A stretch of 64,000 bases of DNA from Verrucomicrobiota bacterium (GTDB taxonomy: Bacteria; Verrucomicrobiota; Kiritimatiellia; CAIQIC01; JAGNIJ01): positions 1-64,000 of the forward strand of contig JAKLGK010000004.1 in NCBI GenBank assembly GCA_022710725.1, in the 5' to 3' direction. The notes beneath the pieces were generated by a model. That model worked only from the letters and a program-made list of their open reading frames with translations. It made no database searches and had not been told where the DNA came from. Positions 27,436 through 34,786 of this stretch are shown piece by piece (the stretch's first letter is position 1; the number at the start of each line of letters is the position of its first letter). Both the position numbers and the translations under genes were made by a program.

Positions 27436-27508
27436 TTTCTTGATGATAGGCCACCACGGACCGGTTGCAGCTTGCCATCCTCGCCGGTTTCCGGTCGAAT
27501 CACTGCCA

Positions 27509-29263
27509 ATGCAGCCTTCGGAACCCAGCCAGCGGAGAGAGTGTGCCTTTGGAAGCTTGTGGGCCCTTTTCCGGCCTGATGCATGGCGTTTGGCCCTGTC
27601 GGCCGCTTGTTTCGTCGTCAAGCATTCCCCGGTATGGATTCTCCCGATCATCGTGGCGGATGTCATCGACGTGGTCGCCCTCCCGGCCAGGCATGATCTG
27701 CGGCGCTTGTGGGTGGACGGTGCGATCATGCTGGCGCTGCTGGTCCAGAACATCCCCTTTGAACTGGTCCACGTCACCCAGTTGAGCAAGGTGATCCGCC
27801 GCATCGAAAAGGAACTGCGAGGCGCCCTGACCCAGCGGCTGCAACAGCTCTCCATCGCGTTCCATGACCGCTCCCACACGGGAGCCATGCAGTCCAAGAT
27901 GCTGCGGGACGTCGAGGCAGTGGAAGGCCTGTGCCGATTCTGCTTCGTCATGCTGCTCAACGGATTCACCAGCATCGCCTTCGCCCTGGGCGTTACTTTT
28001 TATAACCGCGCCCCGGCCATGGCCCTGTTCTATTTCATCACGATCCCGGTCTCCGTAGCCCTGATCCGCTTCTTTCACCGGCGTATCCACGACATGAACA
28101 AGGGATTCCGGACGCGCATCGAAGCCATGTCCGCGCGCGTGGCGGAGATGATCGCCATGATTCCCATCACCCGCGCCCACGGCGCCGAGCAGCACGAGAT
28201 TTCCACCATCGAGACCCACTTGACCGCCGTTCGCGAAAGCGGCCTGCGCCTGGACGTCCTCAACGCGCTGTTCGGCGCCGTGGCCTGGGTTTCGTTCCAA
28301 GTGCCCGTGCTCTTGAGCCTGATGGTCGCCGGGTACCTGGCGTTCCACGGCCGGATCACGCCGGGCGAGGTCACGATGTATTCGTCGTATTTCATGATGA
28401 TCCTCGGCTCGGTCAACATGATCCTGAACAGCTATCCCATGATCGCCCGCGGCCTGGAGTCAGTCCGCTCCATCCGGGAGGTGCTCGATTCGCCCGACAT
28501 CGAACGCAACGAGGGCAAGGTTGCCGTGGACGATGTCCGGGGCGCCTTTGCGTTCGACGGCGTGAGTTTCGCCTACCCGAGCGGGGAATTCCATGCATTG
28601 GAAGATATCCGGCTGGAGGTGCGGGCCGGGGAAACGCTCGCGGTCGTGGGCGAATCCGGCGCGGGCAAAAGCACCCTCATGGCCCTCGTGATCGGATTCC
28701 ATCGCCCCACGGTCGGCCGCATCCTGCTGGACGGCAGGAATATGGAAGAGCTGGACCTGCGAAGTTTCCGACGGTTCCTGGCCGTGGTCCCCCAGCAGAC
28801 GATCCTCTTCTCGGGTTCGATCCGCGATAACATAACGTACGGTTTGCCCGATGTCCCCGAGGAACAGGTTCAGCGCGTGATCGACGCGGCGAACCTGCGG
28901 GAACTCGTGAACCGTCTCTCGGCCGGCCTCGACACGCTTGTCGGCGAACGCGGCGCGCGGCTCTCGGGCGGCGAGCGCCAGCGGGTCTCGATCGCGCGGG
29001 CCATGATTCGCCAACCCCGGGTCATCGTGCTCGACGAGGCCACCTCCTCCCTGGACGCGGCCTCCGAGAGCCTGGTCCAGGAGGCGCTCCAGCGCCTGAT
29101 CCGTGACCGGACGACCTTCATCGTGGCGCACCGGCTTTCGACGATCCGCCACGCCCACCGGATCGCCGTGCTGAAACGCGGCCGGTTGGTCGAACTCGGC
29201 ACACCCGACGAACTGATGGCCCGCGACGGCGAGTTCGCCCGTCTCCGCCGGTTCCAGGCGTGA
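27509..29263 (+). CDS. ABC exporter, fused permease-ATPase (ABCB type)
   Basis: A 584-aa half-transporter that dimerises. Six membrane helices span about 20-310. The ATPase carries Walker A GESGAGKS, Q-loop VVPQQ, signature LSGGERQRVSIARA, Walker B VIVLDEATSSLD and H-loop IVAHRLST, all intact. Start ATG 27509 is preferred over a TTG at 27440 that would add 23 residues unlike the family. Substrate (lipid, peptide or drug) cannot be told. It lies immediately after the AT-rich region and 72 bp before a MATE gene. Confidence 0.9.
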   Translation: MQPSEPSQRRECAFGSLWALFRPDAWRLALSAACFVVKHSPVWILPIIVADVIDVVALPARHDLRRLWVDGAIMLALLVQNIPFELVHVTQLSKVIRRIEKELRGALTQRLQQLSIAFHDRSHTGAMQSKMLRDVEAVEGLCRFCFVMLLNGFTSIAFALGVTFYNRAPAMALFYFITIPVSVALIRFFHRRIHDMNKGFRTRIEAMSARVAEMIAMIPITRAHGAEQHEISTIETHLTAVRESGLRLDVLNALFGAVAWVSFQVPVLLSLMVAGYLAFHGRITPGEVTMYSSYFMMILGSVNMILNSYPMIARGLESVRSIREVLDSPDIERNEGKVAVDDVRGAFAFDGVSFAYPSGEFHALEDIRLEVRAGETLAVVGESGAGKSTLMALVIGFHRPTVGRILLDGRNMEELDLRSFRRFLAVVPQQTILFSGSIRDNITYGLPDVPEEQVQRVIDAANLRELVNRLSAGLDTLVGERGARLSGGERQRVSIARAMIRQPRVIVLDEATSSLDAASESLVQEALQRLIRDRTTFIVAHRLSTIRHAHRIAVLKRGRLVELGTPDELMARDGEFARLRRFQA

Positions 29264-29335
29264 TCGGCGGTTCCCTTTGACATTACGTCCCGCTCGTGCA
29301 GTATGGTACCCCCATTTAACGAGGCGGCCTGGCGC

Positions 29336-30700
29336 ATGGCTTTCTTGAAACGAATTGATCCGGACCAGATCACGGGGGGCCGCATCCTGCCGGCCATCCT
29401 GGGCCTGTCCATGCCCATGCTGGTGGGCGCCCTGCTCCAGAACGCGCAGAGTCTCATCGACCTCTTCTGGGTCGGCCGGCTCGGTTCCGTGGCCGTCGCC
29501 TCGGTGGCCATGGCCGGCACTATCCTGATGCTGCTCTACCCGATGCTGATGGGCCTCTCCACCGGTACGCTGGCCCTGGTGGCGCGCGCCGTCGGGGCAG
29601 GCCGGACGGACGACGCGGGCTCCGCCGCCGGCCAGTCGCTGTTCCTGTCGGTGATCCTCGGCGGCCTTTCGGCGGCCGTCGGCTGGCTGGTCGCGGAGCC
29701 GCTGCTGCACGTCATGGGGGCGGACGCGGACGTCACGGCCTGCGGCGCGACCTACCTGCGCATCTGCCTGGTCGGGAGCTTCACGGTGTACCTGCTCTTC
29801 ATCGGCAACGCGGCGTTGCAGGGCGCGGGGGACGCGCACACGCCGATGTACGTGATGGCGGCGTCGAACGCGCTGAACATCGTTCTCGACCCGCTTCTCA
29901 TCTTCGGGCTCGGCCCCTTCCCCCGGCTGGGCGTGGCCGGGGCGGCGTGGGCCACGGTGCTGGCGCAGGCCGTCGCGGCCGCCCTGGCGCTCTGGGTGCT
30001 GCTGGGGGGCAACGCGCGGCTGCACGCCCACTGGCGCTACTGGAAACCCGACCTCCCGCTGGCATGGCGCATTCTGAAGATCGGCATTCCAGGCTCGGGC
30101 CAGATGCTCTCCCGGAGCCTGATGAACGTGATCCTGATGTGGATCGTGGCCACCTGCGGAACGACGGCCGTGGCCGCGTATGGCATCGGCATGCGCTTTC
30201 ACTTTATCATCCTGATGCCGGCCTTCGCGCTGGGCGGGGCGGCGGCGACGATGATGGGACAGAACCTCGGCGCGGGGAAACCGGACCGGGCCCGGCGTTC
30301 GGTCTGGGTCGCCTCGGGGCTCGACGCGCTGTTCATGCTGCTGGCGGGGGCGGCGCTGATGCTGTTCGCGAGGCCGCTCATCGGCGCGTTCAACGGCCAG
30401 GAAGAAGTCATCGCCACCGGCGCGCGCTACCTGCACGTGGTGTCGCCGTTCTACGTCTTCGCGGGATTCGGCATCGTGCTCGGCCGCGGCTTGAACGGCG
30501 CGGGCGACACGCTCGGCCCCATGATCATCACGGTCCTCGCCTTGTGGGGCCTGCAGGTGCCGCTGGCCCTGTATCTCTCCCGCGTCCTGGCGCCGGCCAC
30601 GGAGGGCATCTGGTGGGCCATCGCCGCGGCCTTCGTCGCCCAGGGGATCATGATGGTCGCGTGGTTCGAGTCCCGGCGCTGGCAATGGAAACGCATATAG
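29336..30700 (+). CDS. MATE-family multidrug/cation antiporter
   Basis: A 454-aa polytopic protein with twelve predicted membrane helices in two homologous halves. The N-terminal LGLSMPMLVGALLQNAQSLIDLFWVG and the later IGIPGSGQMLSRSLMNVIL are typical of MatE domains. It exports drugs or metabolites using a Na+ or H+ gradient. Start ATG 29336 has GAGGCGG upstream; an ATG 33 nt earlier is possible. It follows the ABC exporter closely and ends 20 bp before the tRNA-Pro gene on the opposite strand. Confidence 0.9.
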   Translation: MAFLKRIDPDQITGGRILPAILGLSMPMLVGALLQNAQSLIDLFWVGRLGSVAVASVAMAGTILMLLYPMLMGLSTGTLALVARAVGAGRTDDAGSAAGQSLFLSVILGGLSAAVGWLVAEPLLHVMGADADVTACGATYLRICLVGSFTVYLLFIGNAALQGAGDAHTPMYVMAASNALNIVLDPLLIFGLGPFPRLGVAGAAWATVLAQAVAAALALWVLLGGNARLHAHWRYWKPDLPLAWRILKIGIPGSGQMLSRSLMNVILMWIVATCGTTAVAAYGIGMRFHFIILMPAFALGGAAATMMGQNLGAGKPDRARRSVWVASGLDALFMLLAGAALMLFARPLIGAFNGQEEVIATGARYLHVVSPFYVFAGFGIVLGRGLNGAGDTLGPMIITVLALWGLQVPLALYLSRVLAPATEGIWWAIAAAFVAQGIMMVAWFESRRWQWKRI

Positions 30701-30720
30701 GCCGGAATCCGGCCCCGGTG

Positions 30721-30794
30721 TCGGGGCGACGAGATTTGAACTCGTGACCTTTTGCACCCCAAGCAAACGCGCTACCAGGCTGCGCTACGCCCCG
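30721..30794 (-). tRNA. tRNA-Pro (GGG anticodon)
   Basis: On the minus strand, acceptor CGGGGCG pairs with CGCCCCG. The anticodon stem TTTGC/GCAAA holds loop TTGGGGT (anticodon GGG), and the T-loop is TTCAAAT. After the discriminator A the sequence continues CAC, so CCA is not encoded, unlike the tRNA-Pro at 122-199. Confidence 0.95.
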
Positions 30795-30954
30795 ACACCG
30801 GGGTCATGAAACGGCGCGGCTGTCCAAGCAAGCCGAGACGCTAGCACGCGGCCCGGGGCCGGTCAAACCGCTTTTCCGTCCCCGGCGGAACCGTTCTTGA
30901 TTCGCGGGAGGGGGTCGGGTAGGTTGCCCGCGACGAGCAAAGGGAGAAACGGGC

Positions 30955-31923
30955 ATGAAGCATCCAGCGACGCACGAATGCACGGGGACGGGGGCGGAAT
31001 ACTGCCTGTGCCGGGCGGCCACCGGCCTGCTCTCGCTGTACTCGGGCGGCCCCGAGGACCGCGCGGACAGCCTGCTGGGCTCCTATCCCAACACGACGAA
31101 CATCGAGGCGGGCCTGCGCATCCTCATCGACGTCATGCTCCCCGGGCGCATGTCCCAGGCGGAAATCCAGGCGGAGGAACTGGGCCTGTTCCTGGTCCGG
31201 CGCCTGGGCGAGGCGTGGCGGCTGCTGCGGCCCGAGGTCGAACGGGCCGTCCCCTTCCGCTGGATCGGCCAGGCCGCCCGCATGGAGGGCGCGCCGAAAC
31301 CCGTGGACCCGCGCGGGGAATCGGTCCGCATCATGCAGGCCTTCGTGGGGAGGCTGGGCGATATCCGCAAGTTGCTGGTCGAGGACATCCGGGCCGCGTA
31401 CGAGGGTGACCCGGCGGCGCTGACCTATGCCGAGGTCCAGTTGGCCTACCCCGGCCTCCTGGCGATCGCCTCACACCGGCTGGCGCACGAGTTCTACAAG
31501 CTCAAGGTTCCCATCGTCCCTCGCGTGATGAGCGAATGGACTCACTCGCAGACCGGCGTGGACATCCACCCCGGCGCGGAGATCGGCCACGGGTTCTTCA
31601 TCGACCACGCCACGGGCGTGGTTATCGGTGAAACGACGCACATCGGCCACCGCGTGAAGCTGTACCAGGGCGTCACGCTGGGGGCGCGCAGCTTCTCGCT
31701 CGACGCGCAGGGCCAGCCGGTCAAGCACGTCAAGCGGCACCCGACGGTGGAGGACGACGTGGTGATCTACGCGCACGCGACGATCCTCGGCGGCGACACG
31801 GTCATCGGCCGGGGCTCGACGATCGGGGCCAACGTGTTCCTGATGGAGAGCGTCCCGCCCAAGAGCTTCGTGACCAGCAAGCACGCCGAGTTGCACATCA
31901 AGCGGGGTAACGAGGAAACCTGA
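30955..31923 (+). CDS. cysE: Serine O-acetyltransferase
   Basis: A 322-aa left-handed beta-helix acetyltransferase making O-acetylserine for cysteine synthesis. The N-terminal helical domain (about 1-190) is long, as in the SatA/EpsC group. The hexapeptide-repeat part includes SEWTHSQTGVDIHPGAEIGHGFFIDHATGVVIGE (split here by its two catalytic histidines in H-P-G-A and D-H-A-T), then YQGVTLGA and GGDTVIGRGSTIGANV. GGAG is about 9 nt before the ATG. No cysK is adjacent. Confidence 0.93.
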   Translation: MKHPATHECTGTGAEYCLCRAATGLLSLYSGGPEDRADSLLGSYPNTTNIEAGLRILIDVMLPGRMSQAEIQAEELGLFLVRRLGEAWRLLRPEVERAVPFRWIGQAARMEGAPKPVDPRGESVRIMQAFVGRLGDIRKLLVEDIRAAYEGDPAALTYAEVQLAYPGLLAIASHRLAHEFYKLKVPIVPRVMSEWTHSQTGVDIHPGAEIGHGFFIDHATGVVIGETTHIGHRVKLYQGVTLGARSFSLDAQGQPVKHVKRHPTVEDDVVIYAHATILGGDTVIGRGSTIGANVFLMESVPPKSFVTSKHAELHIKRGNEET

Positions 31924-31939
31924 CGCCGCGGCCCGCGTC

Positions 31940-31979
31940 GGTAACAATACTCTTCACACCCGTGAAGTGATTTGTTACC
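31940..31979. repeat. 40-bp nested inverted repeat downstream of cysE
   Basis: GGTAACAA (31940-31947) pairs with TTGTTACC (31972-31979), and inside it CTTCAC (31952-31957) pairs with GTGAAG (31962-31967) around an ACCC loop. There is no T-run, so it is not a standard terminator. It lies between the cysE stop and the next start and could be a two-tier operator or an RNA hairpin. Confidence 0.7.
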
Positions 31980-32016
31980 CCCGGAGCGGACCGTCGAAGG
32001 CGGGTTGCGCGCAACC

Positions 32017-32355
32017 GTGAACCGAATCCTGGCCATTCTGCTCGGCACCCAGCTGCTCTACTCCATCAGCGATTTCATGGGGCGCGCGTACATGTCGCGG
32101 CACGGCTTCCGGCCCGCGGCCTTTTGGAGCCTCTGGTTCCTGGTCTACCTGGTCATCCGGCAGGTGGCCATGGTCGGCCAGCTCTACCTCTTCGTTCACG
32201 TGCCGCTCGGCAAGAGCATGGCGCTGCTCGGGGCGGTGTCCATCGTGATCAGCAACGCGCTGGGCTGGCTGTTTCTCGGCGAGGTGCTTTCCCTCTACGG
32301 GTATCTCGGGGTGTTCCTCGCCGTGACGGCCATCCTGATCATGGCGGCGCGGTAG
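32017..32355 (+). CDS. SMR/EamA-like small four-helix membrane protein
   Basis: A 112-aa protein with four predicted membrane helices. The last helices (NALGWLFLGEVLSLYGYLGVFLAV) resemble the end of EmrE-type small multidrug resistance proteins. TM1 has no glutamate at the position of the EmrE proton-binding Glu14, but has an Asp (SISDF), so it is probably not a typical drug pump; ArnE/ArnF-like lipid-sugar flippase subunits are an alternative. Start uncertain: GTG 32017 is taken by family length, TTG 31972 or 32005 are possible. Confidence 0.65.
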   Translation: MNRILAILLGTQLLYSISDFMGRAYMSRHGFRPAAFWSLWFLVYLVIRQVAMVGQLYLFVHVPLGKSMALLGAVSIVISNALGWLFLGEVLSLYGYLGVFLAVTAILIMAAR

Positions 32356-32365
32356 CGGCGGCCGG

Positions 32366-33964
32366 TCACCCGGCGCCCACGCCGAGCAGGCGGAGGAACC
32401 GGCGCAGGATGTTCTCCTTCTTCAGGGTCTCCGCCACGTTCGCGGGACCCAGCGACTTCAACTGCTCCAGCGCCGCGAGGTTGGCCTCGGCGCGGCGCGC
32501 GACGATGCGCGCCAGCGCCTCCGGGATTTCCTTGCGCAGGGCCAGCAGCCGCGTGAAGGCCTCGCGGGAAATCATCAGCATCTCGGTCTCGCCGGGCGAG
32601 ACCAGCGTCGCCGTGCGCGGCAGCCCCGTGACGAGGCTCATTTCGCCGAACAGCGAGCCCGGGCCCAGGTCGAACTCGTGGGCCTGCCGCAGGTCGCTGT
32701 ATTCCACGCGGCCGCGGACGGTCCCGCGCACGAGCACGTAGCACGATTCGCCCGCCTCGCCCTGCAGGAAGATCGTCTCCCCGGCCGTGAACTGCACGCG
32801 GCGGATGGCGGGAGCCAGCCCGGCCAGGTCCGCCTCCGACAACAGCGCTTGGCCCTTCTCGTCCACCAGCAGCTTGCGGACGAAATCGCTGCGGAGCAGG
32901 TCCCGGGCCGTGTCGCGCGTCTCCTCGCTTTCCGGCGGCATCCGGCGCTGGCGGTAGACGACGGCCATGAAGTCGTTGAGGAGCTTGTCGCTCATCGGGA
33001 ACGGGATCTCGATGCCGCGGCGCTTGAACCGGTACCAGATCATCCGCATCACGTCGCCCTCGAGCACGGTGCGGTCATAGTACCGGTTCGTCCAGAAACG
33101 GAGCCGGTAGTTGATGCCAAAATCCTTGTATTCCACCAGCACGGCCGAGGGCGCCGGCTCGCGCAGGACGTCCGGCACCGCCCGGGCGGATTCCAGGAGG
33201 GCCTCGATCACCTCGCCGGGCGCGTCCGAGTAGCTTGCGCCCACGTTGATGGTGTGCCGCCGCAACGGCGTGGGCCGCGTCATGTTGTGGATGACAGAGG
33301 ACGCCACCGTGCCGTTGGGGATGACGAGGATGTGGCCCGCGATGGTCCGGAGCCGGGTCTCGCGCCAGTTGGTCTCGATGACCTCCCCCTCCGTGTCGCC
33401 GATGGCCAGCCAGTCGCCGGGCAGGACGGACCCGACCACGTGCAGCGACATGCCGCCGAGCAGGTTGCCCAGCACGCCCTGCAGGGCGAACCCCACGACA
33501 GCCGTGACGAGGGCGGTGGACGCGAGGAGCGGCGAGATGTTGATGCCCAACTGGTACTTGAGGATCACGAAGGCCGCCAGCAGCAGGGTCAGGCCCCGGA
33601 TGATGTTGCGCATGAGTTGGGGGATGCGGATCGGCTGACCGCCCACGCGGCCCAGGTTCCGAACGACCGCCTCGATCAGCCCCAGCGCCAGCACCACCAC
33701 CCAGAACGTCAGCCACGCGGAGGCGTGCTTGGGATGCGCGTCCAGCCAGGAGGCCGCCCCGCCGTGGAGCCGCAGCAAGGCCAGCACGCCGTAGGTCATC
33801 ACCAGGATCAGCAGGGGTCGGGCCGGCAAGTCCACGAACGCCCGGGAGCCGATCGCTTCCTCCGACCGGCTCCGGCAGAAGAGGCGGGTCAGCCCCACGG
33901 CGGCCGCGTAAATCGCCAGCAGCACGAGCCCTTCCAGGATGACGGGCAGCAGCGCTTGGTTCAC
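32366..33964 (-). CDS. MscS-family channel with C-terminal cyclic-nucleotide-binding domain (bCNG type)
   Basis: A 532-aa channel. Four N-terminal membrane helices precede the MscS pore helix (LLASTALVTAVVGFALQGVLGN) and the cytoplasmic MscS beta and alpha-beta domains (DWLAIGDTEGEVIETNWRETRL split over about 170-200). A CNBD occupies about 385-475; its phosphate-binding cassette FGEMSLVTGLPRTATL keeps the Glu and Arg needed to bind cAMP. This matches the bacterial cyclic-nucleotide-gated branch of the MscS superfamily. GTG 33964 overlaps the stop of the MBL-fold gene (GTGA) and has GAGGTG just upstream. Confidence 0.92.
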   Translation of the reverse strand: MNQALLPVILEGLVLLAIYAAAVGLTRLFCRSRSEEAIGSRAFVDLPARPLLILVMTYGVLALLRLHGGAASWLDAHPKHASAWLTFWVVVLALGLIEAVVRNLGRVGGQPIRIPQLMRNIIRGLTLLLAAFVILKYQLGINISPLLASTALVTAVVGFALQGVLGNLLGGMSLHVVGSVLPGDWLAIGDTEGEVIETNWRETRLRTIAGHILVIPNGTVASSVIHNMTRPTPLRRHTINVGASYSDAPGEVIEALLESARAVPDVLREPAPSAVLVEYKDFGINYRLRFWTNRYYDRTVLEGDVMRMIWYRFKRRGIEIPFPMSDKLLNDFMAVVYRQRRMPPESEETRDTARDLLRSDFVRKLLVDEKGQALLSEADLAGLAPAIRRVQFTAGETIFLQGEAGESCYVLVRGTVRGRVEYSDLRQAHEFDLGPGSLFGEMSLVTGLPRTATLVSPGETEMLMISREAFTRLLALRKEIPEALARIVARRAEANLAALEQLKSLGPANVAETLKKENILRRFLRLLGVGAG

Positions 33965-34782
33965 AGCTCCACCTCCATGCCATCGCGGGCCAGGCTCGAA
34001 CCCGGGTACGCGGCCAGGAGCCGTCGGTCGAGGCGCTCCAGGTACTCGTCCCGGCTGTCGGGGGCGTGGTGGATCACCAGCAACTGCCCGGCGCCCGCTT
34101 TCCGCGCCACCTCGACCGCCTCCTCCCACGTGCTGTGCCCCCACCCCTTGAAGGCCGGGTACGTCGCGCGGCTGTAATGCCCGTCGAACAGCAGCAGCCG
34201 GCACGGCGCCGGCTGCCGGCAGAAGGCCAGGAACCGTTCCTGCTCTTCCGGCGACGACACGGACCATTCGATGTCCGTCGCAAAGACCACGGATGCGCCC
34301 GTGGCCGGCTCATCCAGCCGGTAGGCGACGCAGCCCCCGGGATGGTGAACGGGGCAGGAAGAAATCCGGAGGCGGCCGAACGTGGCCGGAGTCTTTTCAA
34401 AGGTCACGGCCGCCTGCACGCTGTCCATCTGCACCGGCCAGAACGGCTGCTTCATCAACTGGGAAAGGATGGATTCCACGGCCGGCCCGTCAGTGAGCGA
34501 CGAGGCCACGCGAATGGCGACCCCCTTGCGGTACAGCAGGCTGAACGAAGGCCAGCCGACGATATGATCGAGGTGGTAATGCGTCAGGAGCAGCAGCACT
34601 TCGCGAGGCGGCTCTGCGCCCCATGACTCGCCGAGCGCCCGGATGCCGGTCCCGGCGTCCAGGATGACGGTCTCCCCGGCCCGGCCCTGCACCAGCACGG
34701 AGGTCGTTTCTCCACCGTACCGCATGAACTCGGACCGCGCCATCGAGCTCGTGCCCCGGACCCCGCCGAGCGTGATCTTCAT
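33961..34782 (-). CDS. MBL-fold metallohydrolase (possible cyclic-nucleotide phosphodiesterase)
   Basis: A 273-aa metallo-beta-lactamase-fold hydrolase. It opens with GGVRGTSS and VILDAGTGIRALG, has the metal motif THYHLDH (about 67-73), a later HHPGG histidine and FATDIEW. The N-terminal pattern is that of the family often labelled phosphoribosyl 1,2-cyclic or cAMP phosphodiesterase-like. It is 4 bp downstream of a cyclase gene and overlaps the cAMP-channel gene, so hydrolysis of the cyclic nucleotide is an attractive inference, unproven. Confidence 0.85.
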   Translation of the reverse strand: MKITLGGVRGTSSMARSEFMRYGGETTSVLVQGRAGETVILDAGTGIRALGESWGAEPPREVLLLLTHYHLDHIVGWPSFSLLYRKGVAIRVASSLTDGPAVESILSQLMKQPFWPVQMDSVQAAVTFEKTPATFGRLRISSCPVHHPGGCVAYRLDEPATGASVVFATDIEWSVSSPEEQERFLAFCRQPAPCRLLLFDGHYSRATYPAFKGWGHSTWEEAVEVARKAGAGQLLVIHHAPDSRDEYLERLDRRLLAAYPGSSLARDGMEVEL

Positions 34783-34786
34783 AGGT

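Noticed and set aside
30721..30794. tRNA-associated integration site
   Set aside because: No integrase, no direct repeat of the tRNA 3' end found in the window, and flanking genes have ordinary composition.
31940..31979. Rho-independent terminator after cysE
   Set aside because: The hairpin has an internal loop, moderate GC and no following run of T residues.
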